Source: CAMDHY01 sp046156265 (lineage in GTDB: Bacteria; Pseudomonadota; Alphaproteobacteria; Rhizobiales; Segnochrobactraceae). Taken from it: a stretch of DNA of 64,000 nucleotides. The notes under the pieces were generated by a model that worked only from the letters and a program-made list of their open reading frames with translations, made no database searches and was not told the origin of the DNA. Position numbers and translations under genes: made by a program. The stretch lies in contig NZ_JAWDIR010000044.1 of assembly GCF_046156265.1 (NCBI RefSeq), positions 186,001 through 250,000 on the forward strand. Reading direction: 5' to 3'. This document shows, piece by piece, positions 26,934-35,295 of the stretch; the stretch's first letter is position 1; the number at the start of each line of letters is the position of its first letter.

Positions 26934-28357
26934 CACGAGGCTCCCTGTCGTGCCCGGCAGATCGACGCGCTGATCGGCAGGGCGCGGTCGTCCGGCAGCC
27001 CGCGCACCCGCACCGCACGTACCGGCGCGCTGAAATCGCCGGAGAACTCCAGGAAGAAGCGCGACGAGGACGCGTAGGGCGGTGCCTGGTCGATGGTGAC
27101 GATGTCGGCGTCGCGGTCGGCATACTCGATCTCGACGGTGAAGCGGCGCACCGTCCGGTCGGGGATCTCGAGCCCGAGATAGCCGGCCTGGCCGATCACC
27201 GGCGGGGCATTCGGCGGCACCGCGATGACCTCGCCGGCGCCGGTCACGTCGACGAGGCTCTCGGCGACGAGCCGATCAGTGCCGGTGCAGGTGCCCTGGG
27301 CGGCGCCGATCATCTGGCGGAAGGCGACCGCGTCGTCGGCGAAGGCGTGGTAGGCGAGGAACTCCCAGAGCAGCACCTGCGGCGGGTCCCGGTCGAAGTC
27401 ACTCGTCTCGAGATAGGAGAGCAGGGACGTCGACAGCCCGCCGGCGCTGATCGAGTAGTCGAGCACGCTGCGCCCGAGCGCTTCCGACAGGAAGCCCGGG
27501 AAGTTGAACGTCGCCGTGGCGCTGAAGCTCGTGCCCGCGAGCACCACCTGCGGCCCGCCGTCGCCGGCGTCGCCGAACAGCGCCTGCTCGGCATCGTCGC
27601 TCGGCCCACCGTCGCCGCCCTCGCGCACCGTCTGGAACACCGCGAGTTCCTGCGCCGGCACCGGGTCGTCGCAATACTGGTTGATCATCGCCTGCAGGCG
27701 GCCGGTCATCGGCTCGGTGCGCACCTGCCGCGTCGCAAACCGCGCCCGGCCCTCGCCGGCCTGCGAACCGAGCAGGCGGTCGATGTCGGCGGCGGCGAGT
27801 TGTGCCGTGAACTTCGCACCTTGCGGCGTCCAGTGAAGGTCGCGCTTCAGATAGTAGGCCGGGCCGATGCGGGCGCGGATCATCTCCGGATCGAGGTCGA
27901 CGACGTCGAGCCCGACGGAGCGGAAGCCCTTCACCGTGGCCCGGTACTCGGCCAGCGCGTCGCGACGGGCGTAGCGGCCCTGCAGCGGCACGCCCGCGTC
28001 CATCTGGTCGTAGGCGACGAGGCCGCGGGTCGGCACCGGCATCAGGAGCAGGCGGGTGCCGCGGCCGCGCAGCGCGGCGCCGAGCCGGGCCATCGCCGAC
28101 AGGCTCTCGCTGTCGAGCACGAAGAATTCATCGAGGTCGGTGTTCTCGGCGCGGAAGAACCAGCCGTCCCGGCCCTGGGACAGCACGTCGTCCTCCTCGC
28201 CGCTGAGGGCGGCCTGCGCATCGAGGCGGTCGCAACGATAGTGTGGCTCGGCGGCGATGGCGGGAGCCGCGACACTGACGCCGGCCAGCAACAGGGCGCC
28301 GGCGACGGCCCGCCGCCCGGCGGCCGACCATCCGCGCGCTCTCACCGGCCGTGTCAT
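26933..28357 (-). CDS. algX: Alginate biosynthesis protein AlgX (SGNH acetyltransferase + CBM)
   Basis: Periplasmic O-acetyltransferase that places acetyl groups on mannuronate. The 474-residue length equals that of Pseudomonas AlgX. After a signal peptide (GALLLAGVSVAAPAIAAEP) comes GRDGWFFRAENTD, then the Asp-His pair in LKRDLHWTPQGAKF (Asp173, His175) and the Ser in VVLAGTSFS (Ser277), matching the Asp174/His176/Ser269 triad of AlgX. The C-terminal 120 residues (from about 365) form a beta-rich domain in the place of the AlgX carbohydrate-binding module. The ATG at 28357 has AGGGA eight bases before it. This is the first gene of the minus-strand alginate run, divergent from the porin. Confidence 0.92.
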   Translation of the reverse strand: MTRPVRARGWSAAGRRAVAGALLLAGVSVAAPAIAAEPHYRCDRLDAQAALSGEEDDVLSQGRDGWFFRAENTDLDEFFVLDSESLSAMARLGAALRGRGTRLLLMPVPTRGLVAYDQMDAGVPLQGRYARRDALAEYRATVKGFRSVGLDVVDLDPEMIRARIGPAYYLKRDLHWTPQGAKFTAQLAAADIDRLLGSQAGEGRARFATRQVRTEPMTGRLQAMINQYCDDPVPAQELAVFQTVREGGDGGPSDDAEQALFGDAGDGGPQVVLAGTSFSATATFNFPGFLSEALGRSVLDYSISAGGLSTSLLSYLETSDFDRDPPQVLLWEFLAYHAFADDAVAFRQMIGAAQGTCTGTDRLVAESLVDVTGAGEVIAVPPNAPPVIGQAGYLGLEIPDRTVRRFTVEIEYADRDADIVTIDQAPPYASSSRFFLEFSGDFSAPVRAVRVRGLPDDRALPISASICRARQGAS

Positions 28358-28502
28358 CGGCGTTTCCCTGCCCTCGCTGACGCCTCGCCTCGGCGCCCGC
28401 CGTCGCATCGTCCCCGGCAGGCACGAAGACCGCAACACCCGCCTCCGTCAAGGCCGGATGTCGCCCGGTCACCCCGTGCACCCGGCAAGCATCGGAAAAG
28501 TA

Positions 28503-28523
28503 TGCTTAACGGCGCATTAAGCA
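28503..28523. promoter_or_regulatory. Palindrome in the algX-porin divergent region
   Basis: TGCTTAA (28503-28509) and TTAAGCA (28517-28523) are perfect 7-base arms around CGGCGCA, in an AT-rich patch 59 bases before the porin start and 146 bases before algX. It is well placed to be an operator for either gene. The binding protein is unknown. Confidence 0.45.
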
Positions 28524-28581
28524 GTCCGTCGTTAACCATGCGAGACCCGCACTTTCGCGGGGCGGGGTCGAGTGGGTAGAC

Positions 28582-29754
28582 ATGGATCGGCGTGTATTCG
28601 CCCTGGTTGTACTGCTGCCCGTGGTCAGTCCCGCGGTGCAGGCCGCCGACGCGCAGCCGGCGCAGCCGCTGCCGGCGGAACCGACCCGCTATGTGCGCAC
28701 CTGCGATCTCTACGGAAACCGCTACATCAACGTCGATGGCGGCAACACCTGCATCCGCATCGGCGGCTACGTGCGCGCCGACTACACGGTGGCGAAGCCG
28801 GAACTGCGCGGCAGCCACTACGACTTCCAGACGCGCACCGTCATGCTCTACGACGCCCGCACGGCGACCGAGCTAGGTACGCTGCAGACCTATGCCGCCA
28901 TCCGCGTCGACAGCTCGACCCTGCGCGGCACCGACGACGGCAGTCGAGACTCGCAGACGCGCCTCGATCGTGGCTACATCAACTATGCCGGCTGGACGTT
29001 CGGCCTGACGAAGTCGCTGTTCGACCTCGACGTCAACTGGAATTTCTTCGGTTCGCGGGCGGCCGACCGCAACACGCTTTTGATGACCTACACCTACTTC
29101 CTGCCGAACGGCTTCTTCATCGCCGGCTCGCTGGAGGACGGCACCAACCGCCGTGGCTCGATCCAGGGCCGTCGCCGCAGCCACGACTATGGCGGCGCGC
29201 TCATTCCCGACATCGTCGCCGCCGTCGGCCAGGACGGCGAGGGCTACTATGCCAAGCTCGCCGGCGCCTTCCGCGAGGTGAGGCCGCGCAACCCGAACAA
29301 GTTCGACACCGAATACGGCTTCGCCGCCCGCGCCTCGCTGGTGGCGGAACTGCCCTCCGGCGGCGGCCGCGACCGGCTCGGCCTCGCCGCCGTCGTCGGC
29401 ACCGGCGCCGCCTCCTACATCGGCTTCGACGACGACATCGACGGCTTCGCCGCGTCGAACCGCTTCGACGGCAGCACCGGCTATTCCGGCATCGTCTCGC
29501 TGCAGCACTGGTGGGACGAGACATGGTGGTCGGCCGCCACCGTCGCCGCCGGCCAGCTCAATCGCTCGAACCGCTCCGGCCAGGGCGACCGCACCTATGT
29601 CGAGACCGCCGCCAACCTCGTCTGGCAGCCCTATGACGGCTTCTACATCGGCGCCGAGGGCAAGTATGTCTGGGACCGCAACGGCCCGCCGGGCCAGGCG
29701 GATTTCGGCGACGAGGGCTGGTCGGGCCTGCTGCGCGCCTACCGTTCCTTCTGA
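28582..29754 (+). CDS. Rhizobial-type outer-membrane porin (porin_2 family)
   Basis: A 390-residue beta-barrel protein. After a signal peptide (ALVVLLPVVSPAVQAAD) it has the hallmark opening of Hyphomicrobiales porins: YVRTCDLYGNRYINVDGGNTCIRIGGYVRADY, with the paired cysteines and a GGYVR strand. Alternating aromatic strands follow (RGYINYAGWTFGLTKSLFD) and the last residues are LLRAYRSF, ending in Phe as outer-membrane proteins do. It would allow small solutes through. It is divergent from algX. It does not resemble the 18-strand alginate channel AlgE, which is missing, so any role in alginate export is only a speculation based on position. Confidence 0.88.
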   Translation: MDRRVFALVVLLPVVSPAVQAADAQPAQPLPAEPTRYVRTCDLYGNRYINVDGGNTCIRIGGYVRADYTVAKPELRGSHYDFQTRTVMLYDARTATELGTLQTYAAIRVDSSTLRGTDDGSRDSQTRLDRGYINYAGWTFGLTKSLFDLDVNWNFFGSRAADRNTLLMTYTYFLPNGFFIAGSLEDGTNRRGSIQGRRRSHDYGGALIPDIVAAVGQDGEGYYAKLAGAFREVRPRNPNKFDTEYGFAARASLVAELPSGGGRDRLGLAAVVGTGAASYIGFDDDIDGFAASNRFDGSTGYSGIVSLQHWWDETWWSAATVAAGQLNRSNRSGQGDRTYVETAANLVWQPYDGFYIGAEGKYVWDRNGPPGQADFGDEGWSGLLRAYRSF

Positions 29755-29877
29755 GCGGGCCGGGCCGCGCCGGGGCTCCGCCGCGACCTTCACCCTGTTG
29801 CACCCCTGCCAGCCCAGCGCAGGCCGGGACGTGCTATAGCCTGCGATCGCCGATGGGTCGGCGGTCGTAGGTCGAAC

Positions 29878-31203
29878 ATGCGTCTTTCTCGGGTCGTGGC
29901 GGTGGTGTTGGTGGCGGCGCTCGTCGCCGCCTGTGGCGGGCGTCCCCGCGGCGTGCTGGAACCCGTCGCGGCGACGGCGCCCGGCACCAGCAGCGTCGAG
30001 ATGGTGGTGGCCACCACGCGCTCCGGCGAGGGCGTCAGCCGTGCCGAGCTGTTCTCCGGTGAGCGCGGCCAGCTCGCCTTCGCCGACATCACGGTATCCA
30101 TTCCGCCCGAGGCGGTGCGCAAGGTCGGCGAGGTGCAGTGGCCGACGCAGCTGCCGGGCGATCCCGCCCGCGATTTCGTCACCATCCGCGCCGACCTGAT
30201 CAGCCGCGAGCAGGCCGTCTCGATCGTCGACGCGGTGGCGGCGAAGTCGAAGCCGCGGCGTGTCCTCGTCTTCGTCCACGGCTTCAACAACCGCTTCGAG
30301 GACGCCGTCTACCGCTTCGCGCAGATCGTGCATGACTCCAACCTGGACGCGGCGCCGGTGCTGTTCACCTGGCCCTCGCGCGGCCAGGTCTTCGCCTACG
30401 GCTACGACCGCGAGAGCTCGAACTTCTCCCGCGACGCGCTGGAGGCGGTGCTGGCGGCGCTGGTCGCCAACAAGTCGGTCGACGAGATTTCCATTCTGGC
30501 CCACTCGATGGGCAACTGGGTGACGCTCGAGGCGCTGCGCCAGATGGCGATCCGCAACGGCCACATCCCGGCGAAGATCAACACGGTCATGCTCGCCGCC
30601 CCCGACGTCGACGTCGACGTGTTCCGCACCCAGATCGAGTCGATCGGCAAACCGCGGCCCGAGTTCACTCTGTTCGTCTCGCGCGACGACCGGGCGCTCG
30701 CGGTATCGCAGCGCGTGTGGGGCACGACGGCCCGGCTCGGCGCGATCGACCCGACGGCGGAACCGTTCAAGACGGAGCTCGAGGGGCAGGGGATAGACGT
30801 CATCGACCTGACGGAGGTGCAGGGCAGCGACGCCCTCAACCACGCCAAGTTCGCCGAGAGCCCGGAGGTCGTGCGCCTGATCGGCAGCCGCATTGCCGGC
30901 TCCGATCTCACCGAGACGCGCATGGGGGTCGGCGATCACATCGGCCAGATCACCACGGGCGCCGCCACCACCGTCGGCGCCGCTGCGGGCCTCGTGCTGA
31001 CCGCGCCGATCGCCATCTTCGACGGCCAGACGCGCGAGAACTACGGCAACCGCGTCAACGAGCTCGGCCACACGGTCTCGGGGACGGCGGGTGCGACGGG
31101 CAATCTCATCACCGCCCCGCTCGGCGGCACGACCTCAGGCGGTCGCGCCGCTGCGCCCGCTGCCGCGGCGGCGAGGCCCGACGAGGCAGGCGACGGCAAG
31201 TAG
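29878..31203 (+). CDS. Lipoprotein alpha/beta hydrolase (DUF900)
   Basis: A 441-residue envelope protein. A lipobox (LVAAC, Cys19) follows a short signal. The alpha/beta-hydrolase core, DUF900 type, has the oxyanion region VFVHGFNNRFEDAVYRF (about 131-148), FTWPSRGQ, the nucleophile elbow AHSMGN (Ser210), and the acid region AAPDVDVDVF. The final 100 residues are Gly/Ala/Thr-rich and include a hydrophobic stretch (TVGAAAGLVLTAPIAIF) of unknown use. Proteins of this family are widespread in alphaproteobacteria and of unknown substrate. The gene overlaps tail to tail with the Mn/Zn permease gene by 69 bases. Confidence 0.8.
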   Translation: MRLSRVVAVVLVAALVAACGGRPRGVLEPVAATAPGTSSVEMVVATTRSGEGVSRAELFSGERGQLAFADITVSIPPEAVRKVGEVQWPTQLPGDPARDFVTIRADLISREQAVSIVDAVAAKSKPRRVLVFVHGFNNRFEDAVYRFAQIVHDSNLDAAPVLFTWPSRGQVFAYGYDRESSNFSRDALEAVLAALVANKSVDEISILAHSMGNWVTLEALRQMAIRNGHIPAKINTVMLAAPDVDVDVFRTQIESIGKPRPEFTLFVSRDDRALAVSQRVWGTTARLGAIDPTAEPFKTELEGQGIDVIDLTEVQGSDALNHAKFAESPEVVRLIGSRIAGSDLTETRMGVGDHIGQITTGAATTVGAAAGLVLTAPIAIFDGQTRENYGNRVNELGHTVSGTAGATGNLITAPLGGTTSGGRAAAPAAAAARPDEAGDGK

Positions 31204-32064
31204 CAGGCCGGCGACGGTGGCGATCATGCCGGCGGCGCTGACCGAGGCGTCGAAGCCGAGCCACAGCGGGCCATAGCCGGCGAGCACGTAGCCGGCGATG
31301 CCTGACGCCGCCGCAAATCCGATCGACCAGGCGATCTGCGGCAGCAGCCGGTCCGTCATCAGGCGGGCGGCGGCCGGCGGGCAGATGAACATCGCGATGA
31401 CGATGATCGAGCCGACCGCGTCGAAGGCGGCGACGGCGGCGACCGCCACGGCGACGACGAGCAGGAAGCCGGTGAGGGTGGGGCGCGCCCCGACGCTCTC
31501 GGCAAAGCCGGCGTCGAAGGTCGACAGCACCAGCTCCTTCCAGGTGACGACGGTGAAGGCGACCATCGCGACGGTGACGACGGCGAGCCTTGCCAGCTGC
31601 GGCGGCAGGTCGGCGAGCGCCACCGGGTCGAACAGCGAGCCCCAGTCCTCGGCGGCGAACCAGACGAGGCTTTCGAGGTTGCCGTAAAGCGCGTGCTCGA
31701 CATCGAGGTGGACGCCGCTGGTGTCGGACTGCTCGATCATCAGCACGCCGGCAGCGAACATCGTCGTGAAGATCACGCCCATCGCCGCCCCCGGCTCGAT
31801 GCGGCCGACGCGGCGGACGAACTCGATCAGCACGACGGCCACCACGGCCGCCGCGGCGGCGCCGACCAGCATGGCGGTGGCCGCCACGGTGCCGGTGACG
31901 AGGAAGGCGGCGACGATGCCCGGCAGCACGACGTGGCTGACGGCGTCGCCGATCAGGCTCTGGCGGCGCAGCACCAGGAAGTTGCCCGGCAGGGCGCAGG
32001 CGATGCAGGCGAGCGTGCCGACGAGGAGCGGCACCAGGCTCAGCTGCAGGAATTCCGCGCTCAT
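31135..32064 (-). CDS. Mn/Zn ABC transporter permease (ABC-3 family), second
   Basis: A 309-residue inner-membrane permease with 8-9 helices, one half of the importer channel. The ABC-3 hallmarks are present: LRRQSLIGDAVSHVVLPGI near the N terminus, a central LVLSTFDAGFAESVGARP segment, and DAVGSIIVIAMFICPPAAARLMTDRL. The start at 32064 overlaps the stop of the partner permease by ATGA, so the pair is translated together. The stop lies inside the 3' end of the hydrolase gene on the other strand. It is the last gene of the operon. Confidence 0.9.
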   Translation of the reverse strand: MSAEFLQLSLVPLLVGTLACIACALPGNFLVLRRQSLIGDAVSHVVLPGIVAAFLVTGTVAATAMLVGAAAAAVVAVVLIEFVRRVGRIEPGAAMGVIFTTMFAAGVLMIEQSDTSGVHLDVEHALYGNLESLVWFAAEDWGSLFDPVALADLPPQLARLAVVTVAMVAFTVVTWKELVLSTFDAGFAESVGARPTLTGFLLVVAVAVAAVAAFDAVGSIIVIAMFICPPAAARLMTDRLLPQIAWSIGFAAASGIAGYVLAGYGPLWLGFDASVSAAGMIATVAGLLLAVACLVGPRRRGSGRSGATA

Positions 32065-33281
32065 GACGGCTGCACCGCGGACACGGCGACGCGCGGCAGC
32101 GCGCGGTCGAGGGCGGCGACCGTCTCGGGCGGCAGCACCTCGGCGATAGGGTTGAGTTCCAGCGCAGGCGACACCGCCGCCGACTGCGGGTGCTCGCGGC
32201 GATAGAGCGACCACAGCGCCTCCTCGCGCTGGGCGGCGGCCGCCGCCGCGCGGCCCTGGAGCGTCGCGACGCCGTCGGCGCGGATGTGGCCGGCCCGCCG
32301 CAGCACCCGGAGCGTCAGGCCGTCATAGATCGGCTCGCCGCGGGCGAGCGCCAGCAGCCCCTGCCGCTCGTGCACCTTGCGCGACAGCCGCATCCGCTCC
32401 AGCCCGCCAGCGACGACGCCGCGCACCGGCGAGACCAGCAGCGAGACGACGAAGAGCGCGAAGGCGGCGAGCACGATGACGGCGCCGGTCGGCAGGTTCG
32501 CAGCACTCGCCGAGATCGAGGTGCCGACGAAGCCTGCTACGGCGCCCAGCACGGCTGCGATCATCACCATGTGCGGCGCCCGGTCCGTCCAGAAGCGCGC
32601 CGCGACCGGCGGGATGATGGTGAGCGCGACGATCAGCACGAGGCCGGCGACCTTCAGCCCGATGACGGTGACGGCGAGCAGGATCGCCATCAGCAGAAGG
32701 TCGGTGCGGCGGACGTTCACCCCCCGCACCGCCGCGTACTCCGGATCGAAGGCGACCAACGTGAACGGCCGGCGCAGGATGAAGACGGCGAGCGCCACGG
32801 CGAAGGCGGCGACGGCGATCGTCTCGGCCTCCGAGCGCAGCATCCCGGCGGTGGAGCCGAGCAGGTAGCCGGCGATGCCGGCCTGTCGGCCGGTGTCGAG
32901 CGACTGGATGACGGTCAGAAGCACGATGCCGAAGCCGAAGAACACCGACAGCACGGCGCCGATGGCGGCGTCCTCGCGCAGCCGGGTGTTGTGGGTGATC
33001 CAGTCGACGGCGAAGAGGCCCAGCGCCGCGCTGATCGCCGCGCCGGCCAACAGACCCGGCAGAATGCGGCCGTCGCCGAGCGTCATCGCCATGATGATGA
33101 ACGCGGCGGCGAGGCCCGGCAGCGTCGCGTGGCCGACGGCATCGGAGACGAGCGAGCGCTTGCGCAGGAGCACGAAGGCGCCGACGGCGCCGGCGGCGGC
33201 GCCGAGGAAGCCGGCGCCGATCGACACCACCGCGGTGTTGTAGCCGGCCGACAGCATCAGCGCGGCGAGGAAGGTTTCCAT
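32061..33281 (-). CDS. Mn/Zn ABC transporter permease with C-terminal DtxR-like extension
   Basis: A 406-residue protein. Residues 1-285 form the ABC-3 permease (LLRKRSLVSDAVGHATLPGLAAAF, FDPEYAAVRGVNVRRTDLL, GLVLIVALTIIPPVAARFWTDR). The last 110 residues are soluble and include RKVHERQGLLALARGEPIYDGLTLRVLRRAGHIRADGVATLQGRA, which resembles the winged-helix part of DtxR/MntR-type metal regulators; similar tails occur on TroC-type permeases. It may sense cytosolic metal, but that is not established. The start lies ten bases after the ATPase gene. Confidence 0.88.
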   Translation of the reverse strand: METFLAALMLSAGYNTAVVSIGAGFLGAAAGAVGAFVLLRKRSLVSDAVGHATLPGLAAAFIIMAMTLGDGRILPGLLAGAAISAALGLFAVDWITHNTRLREDAAIGAVLSVFFGFGIVLLTVIQSLDTGRQAGIAGYLLGSTAGMLRSEAETIAVAAFAVALAVFILRRPFTLVAFDPEYAAVRGVNVRRTDLLLMAILLAVTVIGLKVAGLVLIVALTIIPPVAARFWTDRAPHMVMIAAVLGAVAGFVGTSISASAANLPTGAVIVLAAFALFVVSLLVSPVRGVVAGGLERMRLSRKVHERQGLLALARGEPIYDGLTLRVLRRAGHIRADGVATLQGRAAAAAAQREEALWSLYRREHPQSAAVSPALELNPIAEVLPPETVAALDRALPRVAVSAVQPS

Positions 33282-33291
33282 TAGTCCCGCC

Positions 33292-34122
33292 TCAGGAGGC
33301 GGCGGCGGTGCGCCGGCCGGCGAGCGCGGCGGCGATGTCGTCGAGCTGTGCCGGCGCGAGGCGGCCGCCATAGGTGGTCTGCAGATGCTCCGGCGTGAAC
33401 GTCGTCGCTACCGGCCCGTCGGCGACGGCGCGCACGTTCATCAGCAGCACGTGGTCGAAGTAGACCGGCACGGTCGCGAGGTCGTGGTGGACGGCGACGA
33501 TCGTCTTGCCCTCCGCCTGCAGCGTCCGCAGCACCTCGATGATCGCCCGCTCGGTCGCCGCATCGACGCCGGCGAAGGGCTCGTCCATGACGTAGAGCTG
33601 GGCGTCCTGGGCGAGCGCGCGGGCGAGGAAGACGCGCTGCTGCTGGCCGCCGGAGAGCTGGCCGATCTGCCGGCCGGCGAAGCCCGCCATGCCGACGCGC
33701 TCGAGGCAGGCCATCGCGGTGGCGCGGTGGCGGCGGCCGGCAAAGCGCAGCAGCCCGATGCGGCGGTAGAGCCCCATGACGACGACGTCGAGCACGGTTG
33801 CCGGGAAGTCCCAGTCGACGCTGGCGCGCTGCGGCACGTAGGCGATGCGGTCGCGCACCTTCGCCACCGGCTCGCCGAAGGCGGTGACGTCGCCCGAGAG
33901 CCGCGGCACGATTCCCAGCGCCGCGCGGATCAGCGTCGACTTGCCGGCGCCGTTCGGGCCGACGATCGCCATCATCGAGCCGGCCGGCACGGTGACATCG
34001 ACGGAGAAGACGACGGGCTTGCCGCTGTAGGTGACGGTGAGGCCGGTGATCGACAGCGGGCTTGCGGTGTCGCCGCGCTTCAGGGTGCGGCCGTCGATGG
34101 CGACCAGCTCGGCGGGGTGCAC
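33292..34122 (-). CDS. Mn/Zn ABC transporter ATP-binding protein
   Basis: Cytosolic ATPase of the metal importer, 276 residues. Walker A is GPNGAGKST, the Q-loop is YVPQRASVDWDFPATVLDVV (the DWDFP form is typical of Mn/Zn importers), the signature is LSGGQQQRVFLARAL, Walker B is LYVMDEPFAGVD, and the switch His is in VAVHHDL. It starts with GTG at 34122, eleven bases after the binding-protein gene, and is followed by the two permeases. Confidence 0.93.
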   Translation of the reverse strand: MHPAELVAIDGRTLKRGDTASPLSITGLTVTYSGKPVVFSVDVTVPAGSMMAIVGPNGAGKSTLIRAALGIVPRLSGDVTAFGEPVAKVRDRIAYVPQRASVDWDFPATVLDVVVMGLYRRIGLLRFAGRRHRATAMACLERVGMAGFAGRQIGQLSGGQQQRVFLARALAQDAQLYVMDEPFAGVDAATERAIIEVLRTLQAEGKTIVAVHHDLATVPVYFDHVLLMNVRAVADGPVATTFTPEHLQTTYGGRLAPAQLDDIAAALAGRRTAAAS

Positions 34123-34133
34123 GGGGCGCGTCC

Positions 34134-35108
34134 TCAGTTGGTGGTGGCGAGGCGGCCGTCGAGGCCACCCTGCGGCACGGGCGCGCCGAGAGCGCCTGCG
34201 ATGGTGGTGACGTTGTGGTCGATCATGCCGAGATAGGTGCCCTCGTAGGTGCCGGGCGGGCCCATCGCATCGGAATAGAGCTGGCCGCCGATCTTCACCG
34301 GCCAGCCCTGCGCCGCCGCACCCTCGATGAGCGCCTTGACGTTGCGGTCGGAGACCGAGGACTCGACGAAGATCGCGCCGATCTTCCGGTCGACGAGTAC
34401 GGCGACCATGTCCTCGATGTGCTTGAGGCCGGCCTCGCTCTCGGTCGACATGCCTTGAACGCCCAGCACCTCGAAGTCGTAGGCGCGACCGAAATAGCGG
34501 AAGGCATCGTGGGCGGTGACGACGACGCGGGCGTTCGGCGGCACCTCGCCGAGCACCTTGCGCGAGTAGGCGTCGAGACGGTCGAGGTCAGCGATCATGG
34601 CGTCGGCGTTCGCCCGGTAGGTCTCCGCCCCCTCGGCGTCGAGCTCGATCAGGGCGTCGCGGGTCGCCGCGACCACGAAGCGCCACAGCGTGGGGTCCAT
34701 CCAGACGTGCGGGTCGTAGCGGTCCTGGTAGTCGTCGTGGGCGAGGCGGCGGTCGACCGGAACGCCCTCGCCGACCGCAAACACCGGCTTGCGCTTGGCC
34801 AGGCTCGCGAAGAAATCCTCGAGCTGGGCTTCGAGATAGAGGCCGTTCCAGAACACGCCGTCGGCCGACGTCATCTTCGCGATGTCCGAGCGCGTCTGGC
34901 GGTAGGTATGCGGATCGACGCCGGGGCCCATCAGCGCCGTCACCTCGGCGCGGTCGCCGGCGACGCGGGAGACGGTGTCGGCGATCATGCCGGTGGTGGC
35001 GACGAGCTTCAGCGGCTCGGCCGCGCGGGCCGGCGCCGCGTGCGTGGCACCAAACACGGCGAGGGCGGCGGCGGCTGCGATGACAAAGCGGCGGCTGAGA
35101 CGGAACAC
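34134..35108 (-). CDS. Mn/Zn ABC transporter substrate-binding protein (TroA-like)
   Basis: Periplasmic cluster A-I metal-binding protein, 324 residues, with signal peptide (AAAAALAVFGATHAAPARAAEP). Probable metal ligands are His in GVDPHTYRQT, His in YDPHVWMDP, His in VVTAHDAFRYFGRAY, and Asp in LYSDAMGPPGTYEGTY. A His at the third position is as in TroA; Mn-specific proteins such as PsaA carry Glu there, so the metal could be Mn or Zn. No His-rich loop of the ZnuA type is seen, which leans toward manganese. First gene of a four-gene operon. Confidence 0.9.
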   Translation of the reverse strand: MFRLSRRFVIAAAAALAVFGATHAAPARAAEPLKLVATTGMIADTVSRVAGDRAEVTALMGPGVDPHTYRQTRSDIAKMTSADGVFWNGLYLEAQLEDFFASLAKRKPVFAVGEGVPVDRRLAHDDYQDRYDPHVWMDPTLWRFVVAATRDALIELDAEGAETYRANADAMIADLDRLDAYSRKVLGEVPPNARVVVTAHDAFRYFGRAYDFEVLGVQGMSTESEAGLKHIEDMVAVLVDRKIGAIFVESSVSDRNVKALIEGAAAQGWPVKIGGQLYSDAMGPPGTYEGTYLGMIDHNVTTIAGALGAPVPQGGLDGRLATTN

Positions 35109-35153
35109 GGGTGCGGACCTCTGACGCGATACGGGCGAACCACCTGTCTGGAT

Positions 35154-35168
35154 TGCAAGTAGTTCGCA
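35154..35168 (-). promoter_or_regulatory. Possible Mur/Fur-type operator of the metal importer
   Basis: TGCAAGTAGTTCGCA is an imperfect 15-base dyad (TGCAA / TCGCA) 46 bases before the substrate-binding gene, similar to the TGCAA-containing boxes of the manganese-responsive Fur homologue Mur in alphaproteobacteria. The match is from memory and partial. Confidence 0.33.
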
Positions 35169-35295
35169 TCTGCATCAAACGCTTCCTGCGAACCGCTGTC
35201 AACACCATTCTCGAATAAGTCGAATGTGCAATCGCAGGATGGACTCTGCGTCAGCGCGTTGGCGCCGGGGCGGGGAGGCGGTGTATCAATCGGCG

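Noticed and set aside
34134..35108. Assigning the binding protein firmly to zinc (ZnuA)
   Set aside because: No His-rich loop is present and the ligand set fits TroA, which takes Mn and Zn; left as Mn/Zn.
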